A stretch of 6,787 bases of DNA from Clostridiales bacterium (lineage in GTDB: Bacteria > Bacillota > Clostridia > Monoglobales > Monoglobaceae), in assembly GCA_016303265.1 (NCBI GenBank), contig JAEDLZ010000072.1, positions 1 to 6,787 of the forward strand, read 5' to 3'. Positions 1 through 6,011 of this stretch are shown piece after piece (position 1 is the first letter of the stretch; every line of letters begins with the position of its first letter). The notes under the pieces are model-generated. The model saw only the letters and a program-made list of their open reading frames with translations. It had not been told where the DNA came from and searched no databases. The translations under genes and the position numbers were made by a program.

Positions 1-50
1 ACCGCCTCCTAAGCGGTAGGTCGGGTGTTCGAATCACCTCGGGAACGCCA
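1..50 (+). tRNA. tRNA-Arg (anticodon CCT), 3' portion, cut by window edge
   Basis: The first 50 bases fold as the 3' part of a tRNA. Bases 1-5 pair with 13-17 to form the anticodon stem, and the 7-base loop 6-12 (CTCCTAA) puts CCT at 8-10, so it reads arginine AGG codons. A 5-base variable region follows. The T stem is 23-27 with 35-39 (one G-T pair), around the loop TTCGAAT. The acceptor 3' strand is 40-46, the discriminator base is G47 and an encoded CCA ends at 50. The D arm and 5' acceptor strand lie before the window; the 5' acceptor strand should read GTTCCCG or similar. Confidence 0.95.
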
Positions 51-52
51 AA

Positions 53-91
53 AACCACCGAAAACCTATTTGTTTTCGGTGGTTAATTTTT
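53..91 (+). terminator. Rho-independent terminator of the tRNA
   Basis: A perfect 13-bp stem (53-65 with 72-84) around a 6-base loop is followed after two A's by five T's at 87-91, and by another T4 at about 96-99. It starts 3 bases after the tRNA CCA end, so it most likely terminates the tRNA transcript. Confidence 0.9.
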
Positions 92-193
92 GTGCTTTTA
101 AAGTTTTATAAATATGCAAGCTTGGTGTATGTTTTGCCTATAATTAAATCTGATTTTTCAGCTTAAAAGCTCGTTTTGCTTACATTTGCCGAC

Positions 194-232
194 AAAACGG
201 GTTAAAACTATATAATATCAATTAACCCGTTT
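194..232 (-). terminator. Hairpin at the 3' end of the broken antitoxin gene
   Basis: A perfect 11-bp inverted repeat (AAACGGGTTAA at 195-205 and its complement at 222-232) encloses a 16-base AT-rich loop. Read on the minus strand, the second arm runs into TTTT followed by GTC, a short U-tract. The stem overlaps the last codons and stop of the antitoxin pseudogene. It probably ends the minus-strand transcript that includes the pseudogene and perhaps the transaldolase, since no terminator is seen between those two. The U-tract is weak and the loop is long, so efficiency is uncertain. Confidence 0.6.
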
Positions 233-505
233 AGGCACAAATTCGAGCTTAACGGTCATATTCATTCCCTCTGCCAAACGCTTAAGCATACCCAATGTAG
301 GATTGCTGTTTCCGTTTTCAAGCTTGCTGATGTCAACCTGTGCTGTGCCGGTTCTTTACAAAAACTCCTTTTGGGTCAGATTGCCGGTCTTTCTTGCGTC
401 AATAACCGCCTGAATGATAGAAAATTCCGGCGCAAGCTTTTCGTATTCTTTCCTAAATTCTTCGTCCCTTAACTGTTTGTTCAAATAATTTTTGAAATCA
501 GACAT
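218..505 (-). pseudogene. XRE/HigA-family antitoxin, interrupted by an in-frame TAA
   Basis: The minus strand from ATG at 505 to TGA at 218-220 gives 95 codons in one frame, except for TAA at 356-358 (codon 50). The segments on both sides match the plan of small HigA-type antitoxins: an N-terminal arm with KLAPEFSIIQAVIDARK, then the helix-turn-helix with LTQKE, the stop, RTGTAQVDISKLENGNSNPT, and a C-terminal LKRLAEGMNMTVKLEFVPK. In the family the residue at the stop is usually Glu, so a single GAA-to-TAA change would explain it; that ancestral codon is my inference. The remaining length is normal for the family. A clear ribosome binding site (AAAGGAG and AAGGAT) precedes the ATG. Such antitoxins bind their own promoter and neutralise a HigB (Gp49-like) RNase encoded just upstream. 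No intact toxin gene is present here. The 49-residue product would lose most of the DNA-binding domain. A sequencing error is the main alternative. Confidence 0.8.
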
Positions 506-581
506 AATCCTTCTCCTTTCTGCCAGCTTGCATAAATATCCCTGTACTTTTTAGCGGCAGAAAGCCCTGCAATTAAAGAAG

Positions 582-1226
582 CTAAGCCTTTGCGTTTTTC
601 CAGTCCTCTTTGAATCTCTTGATTCCTGCGTCCGTCAAAGGATGGTCAGCCATTACGCAGATAACCTTATAGGGAATTGTTGCAATATCCGCTCCTGCCT
701 TTGCGGCTTTTATAACATGGAGCTTGTTTCTTATGCTTGCGGCAATTATCTCCGACTCAATTCCGTGCAGTTTGAAAATGTCGCGAACATCTTCAACAAC
801 CGCAACTCCGTCCTCGCCCAAATCGTCCAGCCTGCCGATAAACACGCTCACATAATCAGCGCCTGCCCTTGCGGCGAGAAGCGCCTGTGCCGCTGAGAAT
901 ATAAGCGTAACATTTGTCTTTATCCCCTTTGCCGAAAGAGCCTTAACCGCTTTCAGCCCCTCTGTTGTCATAGGAATTTTAATGATAATATTTTTATGTA
1001 TCTTTGCAAGCTCTATAGCCTCCTCTATCATGCCTTCGCTGTCGTCCTTTGTCACTTCCGCCGAAATCGGGCCGTCAACTATCTCTGCAATTTCACGGAC
1101 CACCGTATGAAAATCCCTGCCTTCTCTTGCAATAAGGCTCGGGTTGGTTGTAACTCCGCAAATAACCCCCAGGTCATTCGCCTGCCTGATTTCGTCAATA
1201 TTTGCTGTATCAATAAATAGTTTCAT
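582..1226 (-). CDS. tal: Transaldolase, short TalC/FSA-like subfamily
   Basis: The 214-residue product is the normal length for the small decameric-type transaldolases of the TalC/MipB family. It is a cytosolic alpha/beta barrel enzyme of the non-oxidative pentose phosphate pathway that moves a dihydroxyacetone unit between sedoheptulose-7-P and glyceraldehyde-3-P. Visible active-site elements are FIDTAN with D6, TTNPS with N28, the Schiff-base lysine K83 in IKIPMT, NVTLIFS at 105-111, and the ending PLTDAGIKRFKEDW. Aligning by eye with E. coli FSA, its Gln59 and Tyr131 are Glu57 and Phe129 here, the state found in true transaldolases, so I favour transaldolase over fructose-6-phosphate aldolase. 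The start is supported by AAGGAGG at 1239-1245, 12 bases from ATG, and by a promoter at 1259-1287. The gene is divergent from the ABC exporter operon. The antitoxin pseudogene lies 76 bases downstream with no terminator between. Confidence 0.95.
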   Translation of the reverse strand: MKLFIDTANIDEIRQANDLGVICGVTTNPSLIAREGRDFHTVVREIAEIVDGPISAEVTKDDSEGMIEEAIELAKIHKNIIIKIPMTTEGLKAVKALSAKGIKTNVTLIFSAAQALLAARAGADYVSVFIGRLDDLGEDGVAVVEDVRDIFKLHGIESEIIAASIRNKLHVIKAAKAGADIATIPYKVICVMADHPLTDAGIKRFKEDWKNAKA

Positions 1227-1258
1227 AATAATTTTGTTCCTCCTTCTGTTTTATATTT

Positions 1259-1287
1259 ATAATAACACTTTCGTATAGAATTCTCAA
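1259..1287 (-). promoter_or_regulatory. Sigma-A type promoter of the transaldolase gene
   Basis: On the minus strand TTGAGA (1282-1287, 5 of 6 matches to the consensus) and TATTAT (1259-1264, 5 of 6) are separated by exactly 17 bases. Transcription would start near 1252, giving a leader of about 26 bases that contains the AAGGAGG ribosome binding site at 1239-1245. No operator or riboswitch-sized leader is present, which suggests largely constitutive expression. Confidence 0.8.
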
Positions 1288-1289
1288 TA

Positions 1290-1320
1290 CTTTTTTTCAG
1301 ACACTTCTTGCTTTTTTTCA
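1290..1320 (-). repeat. Two phased A-tracts upstream of the transaldolase promoter
   Basis: An identical 10-base unit (TGAAAAAAAG on the minus strand) occurs at 1290-1299 and 1311-1320. The offset of 21 bp is two helical turns, and the nearer copy lies 2 bp upstream of the -35 element. A further A-rich run follows at 1320-1325 on the plus strand. Such tracts act as UP elements for the RNA polymerase alpha subunit or bend DNA; that role here is inferred from position only. Confidence 0.5.
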
Positions 1321-1473
1321 AAAAATATACTACAATAAACACAATGGCAATAAATATACCGGCCGTTTCCCTTTTCAAAATAGATTCAGCGGTGCAACAG
1401 GAATGGATATTTATCTGCCGCATACAAGCAAAAAAGTTCCTCCGCCAAATCAGGAGCGGGCATTGCAAGAGAT

Positions 1474-1479
1474 TATAAT
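1474..1479 (+). promoter_or_regulatory. Possible -10 element for the 1504 ORF and ABC operon
   Basis: A perfect TATAAT lies about 7 bases before the expected transcription start near 1486 and 30 bases before the ATG at 1504. The hexamer 17 bases upstream (1451-1456, CAGGAG) does not resemble TTGACA, and there is no TGn extension, so if this is a promoter it may need an activator. A weaker candidate, TATACT at 1326-1331, also lacks a good -35. Confidence 0.35.
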
Positions 1480-1511
1480 TTATACAAAGAAGGTGAGTTT
1501 AAAATGCAGCG

Positions 1512-1530
1512 GGTATTTTTCGAAAATACC
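1512..1530 (+). repeat. Near-perfect palindrome just inside the 1504 ORF
   Basis: GGTATTTT at 1512-1519 and AAAATACC at 1523-1530 form an 8-bp inverted repeat around TCG, within codons 3-9 of the short ORF and about 26 bases after the presumed transcription start. As DNA it has the look of an operator for a dimeric repressor; as RNA it would be an AU-rich hairpin near the initiation site. The role is unproven. Confidence 0.5.
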
Positions 1531-1608
1531 AACAGCGCAAGCCCTGATTACCCTTATTTTAACTGTGACTGCAAAAACATCAACTATGTTTCTCACTTCC
1601 ATGAAGAA

Positions 1609-1614
1609 AAGGAG
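1609..1614 (+). promoter_or_regulatory. Ribosome binding site fixing the first ABC gene's start
   Basis: AAGGAG lies 7 bases upstream of ATG at 1622-1624. This supports starting the exporter subunit there rather than at the in-frame ATG at 1403, which would add 73 residues unlike any ABC protein and has no properly spaced ribosome binding site. The site lies inside the coding region of the 1504 ORF. Confidence 0.85.
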
Positions 1615-1621
1615 AATTTCA

Positions 1622-3364
1622 ATGAAAAAGTATAAGCCCTATATTAAAAAATATCTGTATTGCTTTCTTTTAGGCCCCTTTTTTATGATTCTTGAGGCCT
1701 GCGGCGAGTTCATTCTTCCGTTTCTTAACGCCAACATCATCGATAACGGCGCCGCAAAGGGCGATATTCCCTATATACTGCAAAACGGAGTTTATATGCT
1801 CTTAATCGCCGCCGTTATGCTCTTGTCCGGAGTTCTCGGCGCAGCCTTTTCGATTAAGGGCTCGTCAAAGCTCGCCGCCGGAGTGCGCCGCGACATATTT
1901 AACAAAATTCAGACATTTTCATTCCTTAACATTGATGAGTTTACTACCGGCTCTCTCATTACGAGGATTACCAACGACATCACACAAATTCAGATGTTTT
2001 CCCAAACGCTGCTCCGCGGCTTTTTCCGAAGTCCCATTATGCTTATCGGCGCTCTTGTGATGTCTTTTGCTCTTAACCCGAGGCTCGCTCTCATTATCCT
2101 TATTGTTGTCCCGTTTCTTGCGGCAGCCACATTTCTTATTATAAAAACGGCGTCCCCCAGGTATACGCAAATGCAGCGCCGCTTGGATTCTCTCAATACA
2201 GGTATCGGCGAAGCAATCACCAACGAGCGTGTTATAAAATCCTTTGTCCGTGAGGATTTTGAAAAGGAGAAGTTTTCAAAAATCAATAATGACCTTATGG
2301 ATAAAACCATTTCCGCTCTTAAAACCATGATTTTAATGCAGCCGGTTTCCGCACTTGCCATCAACATAACTACCCTTGCCGTTGTATGGTTTTCAGGAAA
2401 GCAGGTTATGGTCGGCAGCATGGAAATAGGAACGCTTACGGCTTTTATTACATATCTTTCGCAAATTCTTACCGCCCTTAACTTTCTCGCAAACATTTTC
2501 CTCCAGGGCACAAGAGCCAAAACTTCGGATAAGCGAATTTCCGAAGTTTTAAGCACTGTTCCCGATATAAATGACAGCAACGCCGCAAATTCGGAAAAAG
2601 TCATCAGAAGCGGTGAAATTGAGTTTAAAAATGTCACCTTCCGTTATTATAAAAATAACCGGGAAGCCGTGCTTGACAACATAAATCTGCATATAAATTC
2701 AGGCGACCTTGTTGGGATTGTGGGTTCTACCGGAAGCGGAAAATCAACCCTTGTTTCTATGATTCCGAGGCTTTACGACCCGGACCTGGGCGATGTTTTA
2801 GTTGATAAAACCAATGTCCGGGAATTATCCCTTTATCATCTGCGCGAAAGCGTTTCCGTTGTACTTCAGAAGAACACACTGTTTTCAGGAACAATTGCCG
2901 AGAATCTGCGTTGGGGCAAGGAGGACGCAACCGAAGAGGAGCTTTTTGAAGCGGCAAAAATTGCTCAGGCGGACGGTTTTATTCTATCCTTCCCCGACGG
3001 TTATGAAACGGAACTCGGTCAGGGCGGCGTTAATTTGTCGGGAGGGCAGAAACAGCGGCTCTGCATTGCCAGGGCGCTCCTCAAAAAGCCGAAAATTCTC
3101 ATTCTCGACGACTCCACAAGCGCTGTTGATACCGCAACGGACGCAAAAATACGAAAGGCGTTCCGCGAAAGGCTCGGCGGCATAACAAAAATTATTATTG
3201 CCCAGCGTATTTCTTCCGTTATCGACGCAGACAAAATAATTGTTTTAGACGGCGGAAAAATTGCGGGCTGCGGAACTCACGCCGACCTTATGAAAAACTG
3301 TAAGCCATATCAGGAGATTTACTATTCGCAGAAGGATTCCGAGGAGGTGTTTTGCAATGAATAG
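1622..3364 (+). CDS. Heterodimeric ABC exporter subunit with degenerate ATP site (BmrC/TM287-like)
   Basis: This is a 580-residue half-transporter fusing a six-helix membrane domain (helices near 10-36, 54-79, 132-152, 155-176, 238-258 and 266-296) to a nucleotide-binding domain from about 333. Landmarks are A-loop Y342, Walker A GSTGSGKST at 368-376, Q-loop Q416, signature LSGGQ at 472-476, and Walker B ILILDD ending at D496-D497. The catalytic Glu is Asp497, and the switch His is Gln528 in IIAQRIS. Both changes mark the degenerate-site subunit of heterodimeric exporters such as BmrC, LmrC and TM287, while its LSGGQ would complete the active site of the partner. The partner follows with an 8-base overlap. 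Family members at the cytoplasmic membrane usually expel drugs, dyes or lipids; the substrate here cannot be read from sequence. The start is at 1622 because of the AAGGAG and the typical MKKYKPYIKKYL opening. Confidence 0.93.
   Translation: MKKYKPYIKKYLYCFLLGPFFMILEACGEFILPFLNANIIDNGAAKGDIPYILQNGVYMLLIAAVMLLSGVLGAAFSIKGSSKLAAGVRRDIFNKIQTFSFLNIDEFTTGSLITRITNDITQIQMFSQTLLRGFFRSPIMLIGALVMSFALNPRLALIILIVVPFLAAATFLIIKTASPRYTQMQRRLDSLNTGIGEAITNERVIKSFVREDFEKEKFSKINNDLMDKTISALKTMILMQPVSALAINITTLAVVWFSGKQVMVGSMEIGTLTAFITYLSQILTALNFLANIFLQGTRAKTSDKRISEVLSTVPDINDSNAANSEKVIRSGEIEFKNVTFRYYKNNREAVLDNINLHINSGDLVGIVGSTGSGKSTLVSMIPRLYDPDLGDVLVDKTNVRELSLYHLRESVSVVLQKNTLFSGTIAENLRWGKEDATEEELFEAAKIAQADGFILSFPDGYETELGQGGVNLSGGQKQRLCIARALLKKPKILILDDSTSAVDTATDAKIRKAFRERLGGITKIIIAQRISSVIDADKIIVLDGGKIAGCGTHADLMKNCKPYQEIYYSQKDSEEVFCNE
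3342..3349 (+). promoter_or_regulatory. Ribosome binding site of the second ABC gene
   Basis: AGGAGGTG, close to a full anti-Shine-Dalgarno match, lies 7 bases before the ATG at 3357 and inside the last codons of the first ABC gene. The TAG stop of that gene (3362-3364) falls after the ATG, so the two subunits are probably translationally coupled, as suits a 1:1 heterodimer. Confidence 0.85.
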
Positions 3365-5243
3365 CTTAAGAGTTAAGCGGCTTGATGAAAAATACGGCGC
3401 GGCAGGCAGCATTAACAGCGGTTCGCAAAAAAAGGAAATGACTATTATAAGACGAGGTCCCCACTCAATGGGTGCGTCAGGCAGACCTAAAAATTTAAAG
3501 AAATCCGTCAGCCGGCTGATAAAATATATCTCGCATGAGAAGAAGCTCATTATTTTTGCCCTGTGCTGCTCAATTGTATTTAATCTCGCCTCACTCATCT
3601 CATCATATATGTTAAGACCTATTATAAACAACTACATATTTTACGACCCGAATGACGCAAATATTACGCCTCGAATATACGGACTTGCACTGGGACTTCT
3701 TCTTATGGCGGCAGTATACGCTGTGTCGCTGATTTCCCAATGGCTTCAGCAGAGGATTATGCTTGCCGTTTCCCAGCGTTCCCTGGCAAGGATGAGGCAG
3801 GAATTATTCAACAAGCTCCAAAGCCTGCCCATAAAATACTTCGACACTCACTCCGCAGGCGATATTATGTCCCGTTTCACAAATGACGCGGACACAGTGG
3901 GCGAGCTGCTTAATACCACCCTTATCCAGATTATATCAGGGGCCATTACCATTGTAGGCTCAATATTCCTCATGCTATACACAAACCCCATTCTCGGCGG
4001 CATAACCATCGTTATGACGCCGCTTCTGGCATGGGTCAGCAAATCAATTATTAAGCGCAGCCGGGCGTCTTATTCAATGCAGCAGAAAAACCTTGGCGTC
4101 ATAAACGGCTTTTTTGAGGAAACAATATCCGGTCAAAAGGTAGTTAAGGTTTTTAATCATGAAGAAATCGCCAAAGAGGAATTTGAATACCTCAACGAAC
4201 GACTTTGCGATTCGCAGATTAAGGCTCAGTTCCAGGGCGGAATCATGGGTCCCGTTTCCCATCAGCTATGCAATGTAATATATGTCCTAAACGCCTGTCT
4301 TGGCGCTATTCTTGTTGCCTTAAACCGTTTCGATATAGGCGGACTTACCGTATCTCTCAACTACACAAGACAGTTTAACCGCCCCATAAATGAGATTTCA
4401 ATGCAAATGAACTCCGTTTTTGCCGCTCTCGCCGGGGCAGAGCGAATTTTCGAGGTTCTGGACGCCGAGCCGGAGCCCGAAAACGAAGAAACAGTTCCTA
4501 TGGACAAAATTATCGGAAATATTGTTATGGACAGGGTCAGTTTTGGTTACAATCCCGATGTTCCTGTGCTTAAAAACATATCCCTCTTTGCAAAGCCCGG
4601 TCAGAAAATTGCTTTTGTCGGCTCAACCGGGGCGGGAAAAACCACTGTTACAAATCTGCTCTCAAGATTTTATGATATATCGGAGGGCAGAATAACCATC
4701 GACGGAGTTCCCATTGAAAAAATTGACCGTTCTCTTCTTCGCAGCAGCATTGCTATGGTGCTTCAGGACACTCATTTATTCACAGGAACCGTTCGTGAAA
4801 ACATCAGATACGGCAGGCTTGACGCAACGGATGAGGAGGTCATTGAGGCGGCTGAAATTGCCTCCGCTCATTCATTTATTATGAATCTTGAAAACGGCTA
4901 TGACACCGTTCTTGAAAACGACGGGGCTAATCTTTCCCAAGGTCAGCGTCAGCTTCTTAATATCGCAAGAGCTGCAATCAGCCGCGCGCCTATACTCATT
5001 TTAGACGAGGCGACAAGCTCCGTCGATACGCGAACCGAGCGGCACATCGAAGAAGGCATGGACGCACTTATGGAAAACAGAACTACCTTTGTTATTGCCC
5101 ACAGGCTCTCAACAGTCAGAAAATCCGACGCAATTATGGTTCTGGAACACGGTGAAATTATTGAACGGGGAAATCATGAGGAGCTGCTTGCGGCAAAGGG
5201 CAGATATTCAGACCTTTATAACGAAATTGCAGAGCTTAACTAA
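3357..5243 (+). CDS. Heterodimeric ABC exporter subunit with catalytic ATP site (BmrD/TM288-like)
   Basis: This 628-residue half-transporter has a cytosolic N-terminal tail of about 60 residues, six predicted membrane helices (near 62-87, 105-130, 185-207, 211-229, 297-322 and 326-345, the last less clear) and a nucleotide-binding domain from about 388. Landmarks are A-loop Y398, Walker A GSTGAGKTT at 422-430, Q-loop Q470, signature LSQGQ at 526-530, Walker B ILILDE with catalytic E551, D-loop SSVD and switch H582. Glu and His are intact, but the signature carries Gln for the first Gly, exactly where it would face the degenerate Walker motifs of the first subunit. The tail contains a basic, glycine-rich stretch (RRGPHSMGASGRPKN) of a kind common before the first helix in this subfamily. 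It is probably the second and last gene of the operon. The start at 3357 is supported by AGGAGGTG; Met28 has no well-spaced site. Confidence 0.94.
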   Translation: MNSLRVKRLDEKYGAAGSINSGSQKKEMTIIRRGPHSMGASGRPKNLKKSVSRLIKYISHEKKLIIFALCCSIVFNLASLISSYMLRPIINNYIFYDPNDANITPRIYGLALGLLLMAAVYAVSLISQWLQQRIMLAVSQRSLARMRQELFNKLQSLPIKYFDTHSAGDIMSRFTNDADTVGELLNTTLIQIISGAITIVGSIFLMLYTNPILGGITIVMTPLLAWVSKSIIKRSRASYSMQQKNLGVINGFFEETISGQKVVKVFNHEEIAKEEFEYLNERLCDSQIKAQFQGGIMGPVSHQLCNVIYVLNACLGAILVALNRFDIGGLTVSLNYTRQFNRPINEISMQMNSVFAALAGAERIFEVLDAEPEPENEETVPMDKIIGNIVMDRVSFGYNPDVPVLKNISLFAKPGQKIAFVGSTGAGKTTVTNLLSRFYDISEGRITIDGVPIEKIDRSLLRSSIAMVLQDTHLFTGTVRENIRYGRLDATDEEVIEAAEIASAHSFIMNLENGYDTVLENDGANLSQGQRQLLNIARAAISRAPILILDEATSSVDTRTERHIEEGMDALMENRTTFVIAHRLSTVRKSDAIMVLEHGEIIERGNHEELLAAKGRYSDLYNEIAELN

Positions 5244-5391
5244 AGCGGCATACACAGCCATTATATACCGCCGTGCTGTGAGATATACCTTTTTGAAATA
5301 CATAAAAACAAAATGCCTTATCCCGTAAATTCAAGGGACTGCGGCAAAAGGATTTTGAAAGAGCAGTTTGCGCAAAATCATATTTCACGAC

Positions 5392-5424
5392 AAAACCCCT
5401 TTACCGGACAAAACGGTAAAGGGG
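5392..5424 (-). terminator. Terminator of the rsmE and membrane protein operon
   Basis: An 11-bp perfect stem (5396-5406 with 5414-5424; CCCCTTTACCG and its complement) encloses a 7-base loop. Read on the minus strand it is followed by TTTT at 5395-5392, then G. It lies 34 bases beyond the stop of the 5459-6004 gene. On the plus strand the hairpin is followed by GTGCAT rather than T's, so it is unlikely to terminate the ABC operon efficiently. The rest of 5244-5458 holds no supported gene. Confidence 0.75.
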
Positions 5425-5458
5425 GTGCATATCATAAACGAATTTTTGCTTTAAAATA

Positions 5459-6004
5459 CTACTTACTGTTTTTTTCAAGTCTTGCAAGTCTTACGGCATA
5501 CACAATAAGAGCAACAACGATAAATACCACAACTCCGTATGTCATAAACTTTGCATCTCTTGAAATATTAAGGTTTGCCATAAAATTTAAGATTCCGTAA
5601 TTTCCGCCTTTTGCAAGAAGTATGTTTGAAATCGGAAGTCTCAAATCATACGAAAGAAAGAACGACGCAAGGGAAGCAATAACAAAAAATATTGTATAAT
5701 TTCTTGAGCGGGATGTCTTTATCTTATTCATCACGCCCAGGATTGCCATTATCGCTGCGCCAAGAGCAAACAGAACCCCAAACACTATACAAAACTTACT
5801 TGCAAATGTGAGATAACTCTCGTCATATCTTGACATATACAGCTCATACTGCCGTCTTACGATTTCAAGAAGAATTATTGACCCCAAACCATAGGTCAAA
5901 TTAAGCATGAAACAGTTTGTAATCCGTTCCGACGCCGCCATCTTTTCTTTTCTTTTCGCCTTTTTCTCTGTGTTTTCTGTTTTTATCACAGCCACTTTGT
6001 TCAT
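5459..6004 (-). CDS. Four-helix membrane protein of unknown function
   Basis: I do not recognise this 181-residue protein. It begins with a highly charged, lysine-rich cytosolic segment (residues 1-27, including KTENTEKKAKRKEK) and has four hydrophobic stretches near 31-49, 67-92, 102-118 and 155-173, ending in a short basic tail (RLARLEKNSK). Between helices 3 and 4 lies a loop of about 36 residues with SYDLRLPISN and KGGNYGILNFM. There is no signal-peptidase site, no nucleotide-binding motif and no cysteine cluster. The lysine-rich start and tail favour both ends in the cytosol. It follows rsmE after 5 bases, so the two share a transcript, and a terminator closes the unit. AGGAGG ends only 1 base before the ATG; a GTG at codon 4 (5995-5993) is spaced 10 bases from it and may be the real start, giving 178 residues. 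It could be a lineage-specific protein. Confidence 0.8.
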   Translation of the reverse strand: MNKVAVIKTENTEKKAKRKEKMAASERITNCFMLNLTYGLGSIILLEIVRRQYELYMSRYDESYLTFASKFCIVFGVLFALGAAIMAILGVMNKIKTSRSRNYTIFFVIASLASFFLSYDLRLPISNILLAKGGNYGILNFMANLNISRDAKFMTYGVVVFIVVALIVYAVRLARLEKNSK

Positions 6005-6005
6005 T

Positions 6006-6011
6006 CCTCCT
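6006..6011 (-). promoter_or_regulatory. Ribosome binding site nearly touching the ATG
   Basis: On the minus strand AGGAGG (6011-6006) overlaps the TAG stop of rsmE (6012-6010) and leaves one base before the ATG at 6004-6002. That is shorter than normal spacing. The GTG at 5995-5993 is 10 bases away and fits better. Either the start is the GTG, or the ATG is used through termination-reinitiation of ribosomes leaving rsmE. Confidence 0.6.

Larger units (their letters stand above)
1504..1635 (+). pseudogene. Truncated AraC-type regulator N-terminus, or a leader ORF
   Basis: This 43-codon ORF has its own ribosome binding site, AAGGTGAG at 1490-1497, 6 bases before the ATG, and a possible -10 upstream. 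The product begins MQRVFFENTNSASPDYPYF and continues with CDCKNINYVSHFHEE, which resembles the start of AraC-family regulators, where a cupin domain opens with an HFHEE-like metal or ligand-binding stretch. The next residues (KENFNEKV) do not continue that domain, because they are the other-frame reading of the exporter's ribosome binding site and first codons. The stop at 1633-1635 lies 14 bases inside the ABC gene. A deletion joining an araC start to the exporter would explain this. Alternatively it works as a short translated leader coupled to the exporter; B. subtilis bmrCD is preceded by the regulatory small ORF bmrB. I recognise AraC by eye only, so the family call is moderate. Confidence 0.5.

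Noticed and set aside
139..144. TATAAT on the plus strand after the tRNA terminator, as promoter of a small RNA
   Set aside because: There is no -35 match at suitable spacing and no TGn extension, and no gene or structured RNA follows on that strand. Bases 92-193 otherwise show nothing I can support.
1223..1468. Minus-strand ORF of 81 codons upstream of the transaldolase
   Set aside because: It covers the transaldolase promoter and ribosome binding site and overlaps the gene's first codon. The composition is low-complexity and unlike a protein.
1344..1478. Plus-strand ORF of 44 codons from ATG at 1344
   Set aside because: It has no ribosome binding site and no recognisable sequence, and it ends inside the TATAAT element. 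It is most likely chance coding in the spacer.
1403..1621. In-frame N-terminal extension of the first ABC gene from ATG at 1403
   Set aside because: The extra 73 residues do not look like an ABC protein, the ATG has no well-spaced ribosome binding site, and the stretch covers a likely promoter and the other-frame 1504 ORF. The start at 1622 has AAGGAG at 7 bases.
5253..5294. Hairpin CACAGC/GCTGTG followed by T5 as terminator of the ABC operon
   Set aside because: The stem is only 6 bp with a 16-base loop, and the T's start 9 bases after it, so it does not meet the intrinsic terminator pattern.
5313..5600. Plus-strand ORF of 95 codons after the ABC operon
   Set aside because: It has no ribosome binding site, it reads through the minus-strand terminator hairpin, and its second half is antisense to the membrane protein gene.
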